This document shows, one piece after another, positions 1-5,311 of a stretch of DNA of 10,667 bases (within the stretch, counting starts at the first letter, position 1; each line of letters starts with the position of its first letter). Made by a program: the position numbers and the translations under genes. The stretch is from Pseudanabaena sp. CAN_BIN31 (GTDB lineage: Bacteria > Cyanobacteriota > Cyanobacteriia > Pseudanabaenales > Pseudanabaenaceae). The stretch is from the NCBI GenBank assembly GCA_026785865.1, contig JAJAZG010000440.1, positions 1 to 10,667 of the forward strand, given 5' to 3'. The notes under the pieces were generated by a model, which worked only from the letters and a program-made list of their open reading frames with translations, was not told where the DNA came from and did not search any database.

Positions 1-63
1 CATGAGGAACGTGAAACTGGTGCAGTGAGTCCAAAAGACGATGACCTGTATCTTCGGACGTAA
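1..63 (+). CDS. tnpB: C-terminal tail of a probable TnpB (IS200/IS605 accessory nuclease), cut by the window edge
   Basis: An open frame runs from base 1 to a TAA at 61-63 and reads as a hydrophilic tail ending DDDLYLRT. Only about 20 residues are visible, so neither the RuvC-like catalytic residues nor the zinc finger can be checked. The assignment rests mainly on context: directly downstream are two stacked hairpins and a GTCAC end of the kind found at the right end of IS200/IS605 elements, where tnpB is normally the last gene. TnpB is known as an RNA-guided DNA endonuclease. Whether this copy is intact depends on sequence upstream of the window. Another ORF ending here by chance cannot be excluded. 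Confidence 0.45.
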   Translation, partial: HEERETGAVSPKDDDLYLRT

Positions 64-151
64 AGCTCAAAGTACGAGTCTCCTGTAAAAGAGCTTTCTT
101 CGGGAAGCCCGCGCTCTAACTGTACTCAGTTGAGCGTCGGGGGGATGTCAC
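1..151 (+). mobile_element. Right end of an IS200/IS605-family insertion sequence
   Basis: After the putative tnpB stop there are two adjacent hairpins. The first is 93-108, stem GCTTTC/GGAAGC closed by a UUCG loop. The second is 108-141, where CCCG, CGCTC and AACTG pair with CAGTT, GAGCG and CGGG around loop TACT, with single T bulges. They are followed by GGATGTCAC at 143-151. IS200/IS605 elements lack terminal inverted repeats and carry subterminal hairpins at their ends, which matches this. The exact cleavage point is not proven and is placed at about 151. The left end and any tnpA lie outside the window. Confidence 0.6.
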
Positions 152-170
152 TAGTCCAGAGAAATCTTTA
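66..170 (+). ncRNA. Candidate omega RNA (reRNA) scaffold plus guide of the TnpB system
   Basis: In TnpB systems the guide RNA is transcribed through the right end of the element, and the bases just beyond the end act as the guide. Here the two hairpins at 93-108 and 108-141 would form the 3' scaffold, and the guide would start near 152 with AGTCCAGAGAAATC. The hairpins are read directly from the sequence. The RNA's existence, its 5' boundary and its guide start are inferred from the family. The guide would cover the left arm of the adjacent palindrome. Confidence 0.4.
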
Positions 171-313
171 CAGCAAATTCCGATCAAATCCACCACAAGC
201 AAAAGTAATAAAGCCAACTATTAAAGCCTATCCAGAATATTGTTTTAGTGGTGCGTTTGGTCGGAATTTGCTGTAAAAGTGCCGCGAAGCGGCACTTTTA
301 CAGATTTCCCTGG
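156..313. repeat. Gene-end-style palindrome interrupted by a MITE
   Basis: CCAGAGAAATCT at 156-167 is matched, with one difference, by AGATTTCCCTGG at 302-313 in inverted orientation. A perfect 15-bp stem with a GAA loop lies at 271-303 (stem GTAAAAGTGCCGC and its complement). If the MITE at 171-273 and one copy of its TA duplication are removed, the flanks close into one nearly perfect hairpin of the same style as those at gene ends elsewhere in this window. The intact inner hairpin, with a T-rich 3' arm, may act as a terminator. Confidence 0.75.
171..273. mobile_element. 103-bp non-coding MITE with TA target duplication
   Basis: CAGCAAATTCCGATCAAA at 171-188 is repeated in inverted form at 256-273 with a single mismatch (GATC versus GGTC). 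The similarity continues more weakly inward through CACCAC/GTGGTG. TA flanks each end (169-170 and 274-275), consistent with a TA target-site duplication. That is the hallmark of IS630/Tc1-mariner-type transposases, which would have to act in trans because the interior is too short to encode a protein. The boundaries are supported independently: excising the element restores the surrounding palindrome. The parent transposase is not in the window. Confidence 0.65.
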
Positions 314-355
314 GTTTTATAACAGCGCAAAGCGCTGTAGAGAGATTTAACATAC

Positions 356-794
356 ATGGAATCTGATCAGTCTCAAGAAGAATCCCAACCACTCATTAGT
401 ATTGCTCAAAGCAGTGTGGATGAAGTGCTTCATTTATTTGAGACCTCTCTGGAGGGTCTCAGTGAGACGGAAGCTAAGCAGCGATTAAGTAAATATGGAC
501 TGAATGATTTTCATTAGTCCGATTAGTTCGATTTTTGACTATTCTACTTATGCACTGATGTGGTTTGTGTTTGGAGCAAATTCTAGAGATCATCAAGCTC
601 TATTTCAAACAGGTTGGTTTGTGGAGAGTTTGATGACACAAACGTTGATTGTTCATGTGATTCGCACGGCTAAGGTTCCTTTCTTTCAGAGTCGAGCTTC
701 TGTGCCGATATTGGCGATTACCGCTACAGTGATGGGAGTGGGGATATATTTACCATTTTCGCCATTGGCGACTAGATTGCATACCAAAGTAACA
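356..794 (+). pseudogene. mgtA: Internally deleted Mg2+-importing P-type ATPase (MgtA type)
   Basis: An ATG at 356 opens a 53-residue frame ending at 517. It resembles the N-terminal cation-ATPase region of MgtA, with EVLHLFETSLEGLSETEAKQ followed by a KYGLND-like element. From about 504, in the +1 frame relative to it, the sequence resumes as the MgtA C-terminal membrane region: SPISSIFDYSTYALMWFVFG, LFQTGWFVESLMTQTLIVHV, PFFQSR and IYLPFSPLA. The actuator, the phosphorylation (DKTG) and nucleotide-binding domains are missing, a loss of several hundred residues from a protein usually near 900. The last transmembrane helix is also lost, because after about 768 the frame runs into unrelated bases and the 795-846 palindrome. 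It cannot pump ions. There is no obvious Shine-Dalgarno before 356. This is confidently a remnant. Confidence 0.88.
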
Positions 795-846
795 ATAAAA
801 CTCAAAAAGCTGTGGCGCGATCGCGCCACAGCTTTTTGAGTTTTAT
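795..846. terminator. Perfect 52-bp palindrome, bidirectional terminator-like
   Basis: The 26-base arms are exactly complementary, centred between 820 and 821 on GGCGCGATCGCGCC, which contains a HIP1 octamer. Going inward there is an A-rich outer part (CTCAAAAAGC), then a GC-rich core, then the mirror image with CTTTTTGAG. This gives a GC stem followed by a T run on both strands, the form of a bidirectional intrinsic terminator. It lies where the mgtA remnant loses homology, so it may mark the break or have been inserted there. Confidence 0.75.
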
Positions 847-877
847 AACTGTCGCTACCTATATTAAAGCAAAATAA

Positions 878-928
878 AATCCCAAAAATGGAAAGCGGCA
901 CGGAGCGCCGCTTTCCATTTTTGGGATT
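878..928 (-). terminator. Hairpin downstream of the beta-barrel gene
   Basis: Arms AATCCCAAAAATGGAAAGC plus GGC pair perfectly with their complement, leaving a 7-base loop ACGGAGC: 22-bp stems. The hairpin begins 15 bases beyond the stop of the minus-strand gene ending at 944. On that strand the 3' arm ends in CCATTTTTGGGATT, so it probably terminates that gene. It shares the CCCAA-AATGGA motif with the 10301-10357 hairpin, with paired substitutions in the arms. Confidence 0.7.
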
Positions 929-943
929 AGTGTCCTAACATAC

Positions 944-1813
944 TTAGAAGTTGTAGGCAATTCCAAGCAATATACCTAGATCAGTTTGATTAAAAAATGT
1001 CAGATTAGCCGCCACATTGACGGTAAAAGTACGCGAAATTGGAATATCAACCCCAGTAGTAATTAGGCCGCCAATCGTTGAATCAGTTCCAGTCCTAAAT
1101 CCAATTCCTCCACCTAGATAAGGAGCCAGAATAAGGTCTGGAGTAAGAAATGATTGAGGAGCGAAATCGTAGGTAAATGGGATCAAAACCGTAGCAAAAT
1201 TGCTGAGTAACAAAACACTGGGTCTTAGTGAAAATGAGTTGTTTAGTCCAATTTTGCTGAAAATTGCGAAATCAGCTCTACTACCAAAGCTTCCACCTAC
1301 TCCTAAGTAGCTAGGACCACCACGAGTAGCTCTAAACCCAAGTGTTTCATCATTCTGGGCAATGGTTACTTGCGCTAGTTGGCTAGCCTTACCTAATTTA
1401 GGCATAGCGGAAATAGACGCAATTCGATTGTTGGTGTCGCTAATTATTGGTATAGTTTCAGCGAGTTCAACAGGTCTACCAAGAGAGACTTCTTGCGGGA
1501 TCATCAATGGATGATCGTCAATTTCGCCATTTGCCTGTAAATTTCTATGGTTAATAGACAGAGAGCTTTTTTTGTCTACCGATCGCACTTCAGAATACCG
1601 ATCTTGCTTAGAGAGAGTTGATTCATCTCGGATTTCACTTGGTGAAGTTGTTGCTCTTTCTGTCATCTTTTCAGAAAAATCAACTTCGGAATTTTTCTCC
1701 ACTAGCTTTTCATTGTCCGCGATCGCGTTAGCCATCACTGGCATGGTAAAGCCTGAGCCAAAAATGGCAAGATAAAAGCATAGCGTAATTCTTTCTTTAG
1801 TATTAAATTTCAT
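944..1813 (-). CDS. Exported protein with C-terminal outer-membrane-type beta-barrel
   Basis: This is a 289-residue protein when begun at the ATG at 1813, chosen because GGAG lies about 10 bases upstream; an upstream in-frame ATG at 1843 has no such site and would precede a good signal sequence. Residues 1-30 form a Sec signal ending ANA. Residues about 31-150 are polar, low in structure and rich in Ser, Glu and Asn, resembling a linker. Residues about 155-289 alternate polar and hydrophobic residues with many glycines (YLGVGGSFG, YLGGGIGFR, LGILLGIAYNF) and end in Phe, as many outer-membrane barrels do. The likely site is the outer membrane with a periplasmic N-terminal stretch. The family is unnamed here and no substrate can be assigned. 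It may be read separately from the two genes upstream on the same strand, because a strong hairpin intervenes. Confidence 0.8.
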   Translation of the reverse strand: MKFNTKERITLCFYLAIFGSGFTMPVMANAIADNEKLVEKNSEVDFSEKMTERATTSPSEIRDESTLSKQDRYSEVRSVDKKSSLSINHRNLQANGEIDDHPLMIPQEVSLGRPVELAETIPIISDTNNRIASISAMPKLGKASQLAQVTIAQNDETLGFRATRGGPSYLGVGGSFGSRADFAIFSKIGLNNSFSLRPSVLLLSNFATVLIPFTYDFAPQSFLTPDLILAPYLGGGIGFRTGTDSTIGGLITTGVDIPISRTFTVNVAANLTFFNQTDLGILLGIAYNF

Positions 1814-1860
1814 CACGATTACTCCAATTTTTCTGTCTATCATGCGAAATCGCTAGATTC

Positions 1861-1909
1861 ATTTATATAGAAAAGGGACTGAACACATTTCTTTTAAGTA
1901 AGTGTTCAG
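1861..1909 (-). promoter_or_regulatory. Candidate promoter with an overlapping inverted repeat
   Basis: Upstream of the beta-barrel gene, CTGAACAC (1879-1886) and GTGTTCAG (1902-1909) form a perfect 8-bp dyad with 15 bases between. On the minus strand it is followed by TATATAAAT (about 1861-1869), a plausible -10 element some 50 bases before the ATG. No good -35 hexamer stands at the right distance; that position falls in the dyad. This arrangement suggests a regulator-dependent promoter. No known binding motif is claimed. Confidence 0.35.
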
Positions 1910-1918
1910 AAGAAAAGG

Positions 1919-1975
1919 TAAAGCCCAAATATCTGTAGCGCCCGCTGCGCGTGCGCCACAGATATTTGGGCTTTA
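1919..1975 (-). terminator. 18-bp-arm palindrome that also supplies the BON gene's stop codon
   Basis: The arms at 1919-1936 and 1958-1975 are exactly complementary (TAAAGCCCAAATATCTGT). The core between them contains GCTGCGCGTGCGCC, shared almost exactly with the 6714-6760 hairpin. The TAA of the minus-strand gene at 1973-1975 is the outermost triplet of the arm. The hairpin therefore lies directly at the gene end and probably terminates the yflT-like/BON transcript. Confidence 0.75.
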
Positions 1976-2440
1976 AGGTTTCTGTTCTGGAGTGGGGGTC
2001 GCAACTTTCGCGGCAACATCAACGCTCTTAACACCCTTGATTTGCATTGCTAAGGACTTGATTTTGTCGAGTTGATCGAGGGTGGGGACGCTTCCAGATA
2101 CGACCACTCCTCCGTCTTTAGCCGTAATTGCCAAGCTTGAATTGGGAATATTAGCTTCTAATTTGGAGCGAACTTCACTGGCAAGATCACTGTTGGCGCG
2201 ATCGCTATCGCCACCAGTGACATTGTTGCGTTGCTCACGAGCACGAATATCAGAATCAAGTTGATCTTTGCGGACTTTACTAGCTGCGTCGTTTTGATTA
2301 GTTTGAGCAGTTTTAGCTGTCGGAGCTTCGACTGTTTTATCAATTGGATTTGGCGAATTGTCGCTGGTCTTGGCAATGTCACCGCAGGCGGTAGTGAGTA
2401 GAACAAAGCTACTGAGAACTAATGTTGCAATCTGTTTCAT
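1973..2440 (-). CDS. BON-domain lipoprotein
   Basis: A 155-residue protein. Residues 1-18 form a short signal ending LLTTA, followed by Cys19, a lipobox-like site for lipid attachment. Residues about 20-84 are a low-complexity polar linker rich in Asp, Asn, Lys and Thr. Residues about 86-147 match the BON pattern: helix LASEVRSKLEA, strands around LAITAKDGGVVVSGSV, then a helix and GVKSVDVAAKV. BON domains are known in OsmY and related envelope proteins, where they are thought to bind membranes or phospholipid; no catalytic role is expected. The start has AAGGA 11 bases upstream. It lies only 29 bp after the YflT-like gene, so the two are probably co-transcribed. It most likely sits in the periplasm, anchored by lipid. 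Confidence 0.88.
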   Translation of the reverse strand: MKQIATLVLSSFVLLTTACGDIAKTSDNSPNPIDKTVEAPTAKTAQTNQNDAASKVRKDQLDSDIRAREQRNNVTGGDSDRANSDLASEVRSKLEANIPNSSLAITAKDGGVVVSGSVPTLDQLDKIKSLAMQIKGVKSVDVAAKVATPTPEQKP

Positions 2441-2469
2441 AGATTTATATCCTTGGCTAATCCAAGTTT

Positions 2470-3063
2470 TTATATAGTAACCATGGGTTCGCGATAATTT
2501 CGTGGAGATGGCGCATCATAGACTCCCCAATCTCGAATTCCCTTATTCTTCAAAATCTCTTCAGCATGAAGGATTTCTGTATCTGTACCATCTACGATGA
2601 CAAGATAGCCGCCGTTTACAACATGATCGTGATAGACCTTTGCCTGTTCTTCAGGAATTCCTAGTCCCACGAGTCCGCCTACCAGACCACCAGCTACTGC
2701 CCCGATCGCACCGCCAGCGAATGTGGTGGCGATCGCAGTTGCGGTAGCACCTGCCAACATAATTGGTCCAATTCCAGGGATAGCTAAAGTCCCCAATCCA
2801 ACCAGCAACCCAGTAATGCCGCCGATGGTTCCGCCAGTTGCAGCACCAGTCGCGGCTCCTTTGTCGGCTTGGTTACTTTCGTTGAGGTCTTGGACTTGAG
2901 CATCACCAATGCGATCGCTATCTTTTAGGCGATCGCTATCTTTCGCGATGATTGATACTTGGTTCATTGGGAATTGAGCTTCACGCAGTTGATTGAGGGC
3001 AGCTTCTGCCTCTTTATGGCTAGAGAATATTCCCACAGCGCGTCTATTACTTGTTTCAGTCAT
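2470..3063 (-). CDS. YflT/general stress protein 17M-type protein with glycine zipper
   Basis: A 197-residue protein from the ATG at 3063, chosen because AGGAGA lies 7 bases upstream; a longer reading from 3120 would pass through a palindromic leader. Residues about 8-42 (AVGIFSSHKEAEAALNQLRE...VSIIAKD) match the N-terminal domain of the YflT/GSP17M family, known as general stress proteins of unknown biochemical role. Residues about 68-136 are a glycine-zipper segment (GAATGGTIGGITG, GAIGAVAGGLVGGLVGLG) able to pack in or on a membrane. Residues 137-185 return to a small alpha/beta fold (EEQAKVYHDHVVNGGYLVIVDG). It is the first gene of a pair with the BON lipoprotein. A short in-frame duplication, SDR-LKDSDR, lies at residues 43-51. 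Confidence 0.85.
   Translation of the reverse strand: MTETSNRRAVGIFSSHKEAEAALNQLREAQFPMNQVSIIAKDSDRLKDSDRIGDAQVQDLNESNQADKGAATGAATGGTIGGITGLLVGLGTLAIPGIGPIMLAGATATAIATTFAGGAIGAVAGGLVGGLVGLGIPEEQAKVYHDHVVNGGYLVIVDGTDTEILHAEEILKNKGIRDWGVYDAPSPRNYREPMVTI
2911..2943. repeat. 18-bp-period tandem duplication carrying HIP1
   Basis: GCGATCGCTATCTTT occurs at 2911-2925 and again at 2929-2943, 18 bases apart, so the reading frame is kept and six residues (KDSDR plus one) are duplicated in the YflT-like protein. Each unit begins with the HIP1 octamer. It is probably a slippage event at a HIP1 site. Confidence 0.8.
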
Positions 3064-3087
3064 TTTCTTTCTCCTAAAGCAACTATT

Positions 3088-3196
3088 TATTAAGTAGGTA
3101 TCAGAAAACCCGAAACTCAAAAAAGCTGTAATGTGGGCTGTGCGTGCGCCAAAGCTTTTTTTGATTTTGAAGTTTCTTTTGCCTACTTACTTAATA
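3088..3196. repeat. Degenerate 109-bp palindromic element in the leader of the YflT-like gene
   Basis: TATTAAGTAGG at 3088-3098 is answered by CCTACTTACTTAATA at 3182-3196. The inverted similarity continues inward through CGAAACTCAAAAAAGCT (3111-3127) and AGCTTTTTTTGATTTTG. The core GGCTGTGCGTGCGCC resembles the core of the 1919 and 6714 hairpins, so this looks like a decayed member of the same palindrome family with longer arms. It lies 25 to 133 bases upstream of the ATG at 3063, where the promoter or 5' leader of that gene should be. Confidence 0.55.
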
Positions 3197-3551
3197 TGAC
3201 TGACGAGTGGGGCATTTTTTGAATGAGTTGATTGAATTGATTAACTTCTTAACAAAATGTAAGAAAAAGTAGAAAAGCTCACTAAATTTTATGAAATATT
3301 CTCAAGCTTTCATCTCTAGACATTTCCCCAAAAGACAGGAGAAATTGCGACCTTTCTATCGTTAAGTTTTGATAATTAATTATACAAAACATACATTTCT
3401 ATCAATTGAAACGCTTACTGCAACACGATTTCCACCATACAGATGTTAGTCTTTATCTCAGACACAAACACTTTGAGATTTTAGAAACCACTTCTGGAAT
3501 TGCGATCAATGTTTGGATAGCTTCGGCATAACTTTTTATAGGATAACCACT
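3197..3551. other. Divergent intergenic region between the YflT-like gene and the ferritin-like operon
   Basis: About 355 bp of AT-rich sequence separates two divergent transcription units and should hold at least the plus-strand promoter. AT-rich stretches such as TAATTAATTATACAAAAC (about 3374-3391) could serve as -10 regions, but no convincing -35/-10 pair, operator or RNA structure could be fixed. No ORF of coding character was seen. The SD of the downstream gene (TAGGA) lies at the right end. Confidence 0.4.
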
Positions 3552-4286
3552 ATGATCTTTCCAGATTCAGGGCTGAGAATAACCGCTACCCCTTCACGTC
3601 GATCCTTAATTAAATGGGGGCTTGTTGGTTTAGGCGCTGCAATACTAACAGGAGTTCCCCAAGCATTAATGGCTCAGGGCAGTGTGAAGATGCTGACTTT
3701 CAATGCAAATGATATTGGCATTCTCAATTTTGCTTTGTTATTAGAGGAACTAGAGGCAGCATTTTATCCAGCCGTGATCATGAGCGGCAAGATCATTGAT
3801 AATAAAGAACTTGACTATTTGCAAGCTTTGGGCCGCCATGAAGCTGAGCATGTTAAGTTTCTGCGCGATGTTTTGGGCAATAATGCCATGTTCCAGACTC
3901 GTGATTTGAGCCTCAATCAGCGAGGACTGGAGATGCTAGTCAGCGATCGCACTAAAATTTTGAATACGGCGATCGTCTTAGAAGACTTGGGTGTTCATGC
4001 CTATAACGGTGCTGGTCCTAGCTTAAAAAATCCCACCTATCTTCTAGCAGCAGGTTCCATTGTTTCGGTCGAAGCTCGTCATGCCGCAGGAGTGCGATCG
4101 CTTTTAGGAAGACCGAGCACCGAGCCTGACAGGGAAAGATTAGTGCAGAACGCTGATTTGCAAGCAAGCTTGAATCCATTTAAGGGACGTGCTTACGACG
4201 AGTTGTATACACCAAAGCAGATTATCTCTGCGGTCGGCTCACTCAACATTTTGAACAATCCAATTAATGGCTCGTTAGTCGCTTAA
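3552..4286 (+). CDS. Exported ferritin-like protein with twin-arginine signal
   Basis: A 244-residue protein from the ATG at 3552, chosen because AGGA lies 8 bases upstream; a TTG 39 bases earlier adds 13 residues without a ribosome site. Residues 14-42 form a Tat-type signal: SRRSLIKWG, a hydrophobic stretch, then ALMAQ. Residues about 50-190 are a four-helix ferritin-like domain (Ferritin_2 type). Candidate metal ligands, one set per helix, are E68 in EELEAAFY, E97 and H100 in HEAEH, E144 in LEDLGVHAY, and E174 and H177 in VEARH. This is a complete di-metal set. Tat export implies folding, perhaps with metal loaded, before crossing the membrane. The true activity (iron storage, oxidase or other) cannot be told. 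The next gene begins 19 bp downstream and encodes a paralogue. Confidence 0.87.
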   Translation: MIFPDSGLRITATPSRRSLIKWGLVGLGAAILTGVPQALMAQGSVKMLTFNANDIGILNFALLLEELEAAFYPAVIMSGKIIDNKELDYLQALGRHEAEHVKFLRDVLGNNAMFQTRDLSLNQRGLEMLVSDRTKILNTAIVLEDLGVHAYNGAGPSLKNPTYLLAAGSIVSVEARHAAGVRSLLGRPSTEPDRERLVQNADLQASLNPFKGRAYDELYTPKQIISAVGSLNILNNPINGSLVA

Positions 4287-4305
4287 ATTACGGAGATATG
4301 GAACT

Positions 4306-5160
4306 ATGAAACACTCTTTTAGGGCGATCGCGCCAACAATCATCAAAGCAACAAAAACTTTGAAACAAAATCTGCTCAAAGTTTTCGCTTCAGTTCAGTA
4401 CGCATCCTTAGCGCTGCTATTAATGCTATCTCTGCTGTTTGTACCGAATGCTAATGCTCAGAATGCCACGATGAGTCCAAGGCAAGTTGTGGAATATGCG
4501 TTAACTTTAGAGAAGTTAGAAGCAGATTTTTATCGTCGGGCGAATAGCGCCGTGCAAAATGAAGCTGTGTTTGGGCTTCCCGATACCGCTAAAGCAGTTC
4601 TGACTGCCTATGGTCAGGATGAAGCGCAACACGTTACAGATTTATCATCTGTGTTGCGATCAATTGGTGGCAACCCAGACGCTGTGATGATTCCCACGAA
4701 TCCGAATTACAAAGCGATTTTAGGTCGCGATCCCTTCGCAAGTCCTACAGATTTGCTGCAAGCAGCACAATATATTGAGGATTTGGGAGTAGCCGCTTAT
4801 AAAGGACAAGTTCCTAATTTACAAGCTGCAGGTGATGCTGGTAAAACAGTTCTCGCTGGAGCCTTAGGGATTCATTCTGTCGAAGCGCGGCACGCAGCAG
4901 GTATCCGTGAACTACGACAATCATTATTGAATGTCAATGTGCGCCCTTGGATTAAAGATCCGACAGAAGTCATCTACAACGAAAATCGTGGTGATAACCC
5001 GATTCCCTTCAGTTCTGAAGCGTTTGATGGATACGCTACATCTGATGAAGTTCTTGCGTTAGTCAGTCCAATTCTAACAGAAGTTCAAGCATCGACAACT
5101 GAACCAATTCCACCGACAGAGCCTAGCACTCCATCTGCTCCAGTTCGTGGTTTGTGGTAA
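4306..5160 (+). CDS. Second exported ferritin-like protein, Sec-type signal, Pro/Thr-rich tail
   Basis: A 284-residue protein. GGAG stands 10 bases before the ATG. Residues 1-51 are a long N-terminal region whose hydrophobic part (SLALLLMLSLLFVPNANA) is a Sec-type signal with probable cleavage after ANA51; no twin arginine is present. Residues about 56-205 form a ferritin-like four-helix domain with E72 (LEKLEADFY), E106 and H109 (DEAQH), E158 (IEDLGVAAY) and E193 and H196 (VEARHAAG), the same ligand pattern as its neighbour. An insert of about 25 residues rich in Pro and Asn separates helices 2 and 3. The C-terminus (about 260-284) is a disordered TEPIPPTEPSTPSAPV tail. It is almost certainly co-transcribed with the gene before it. 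The pair may form a heteromer, which is inference. Confidence 0.87.
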   Translation: MKHSFRAIAPTIIKATKTLKQNLLKVFASVQYASLALLLMLSLLFVPNANAQNATMSPRQVVEYALTLEKLEADFYRRANSAVQNEAVFGLPDTAKAVLTAYGQDEAQHVTDLSSVLRSIGGNPDAVMIPTNPNYKAILGRDPFASPTDLLQAAQYIEDLGVAAYKGQVPNLQAAGDAGKTVLAGALGIHSVEARHAAGIRELRQSLLNVNVRPWIKDPTEVIYNENRGDNPIPFSSEAFDGYATSDEVLALVSPILTEVQASTTEPIPPTEPSTPSAPVRGLW

Positions 5161-5165
5161 AGGCA

Positions 5166-5267
5166 ACCCTCACCCCCTCTCCCATTGAGGGAGAGGAGAA
5201 CAGGAAAGCAGATAATTCTTGCTCCCCTTCTCCCCCTCGTGGGAGAAGGGGAGAAGGGGATGAGGGG
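5166..5267. repeat. REP-like double-hairpin (CCCTCACCCC type)
   Basis: Outer arms CCCTCACCCC (about 5168-5177) and GGGGATGAGGG (about 5257-5267) enclose two inner hairpins: CCTCTCCC with GGGAGAGG, and CTCCCCTTCTCCC with GGGAGAAGGGGAG. The whole is a cruciform of about 100 bp. Such repeats of CCCTCACCCC/GGGGTGAGGG type are scattered in many bacterial genomes. It follows the ferritin-like operon by a few bases and may end or stabilise its transcript. Confidence 0.75.
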
Positions 5268-5311
5268 CAATACTTCACATTAGTTACTAACTATTTTGGA
5301 TATACCAAACT

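Noticed and set aside
156..313. CRISPR repeat-spacer unit
   Set aside because: The repeats are inverted rather than direct and fit a MITE within a palindrome; no evenly spaced direct repeats occur in the window.
504..839. A complete 111-residue membrane protein
   Set aside because: Its sequence is the C-terminal membrane region of MgtA starting at a chance ATG at the deletion junction and ending inside a palindrome, so it is treated as part of the pseudogene.
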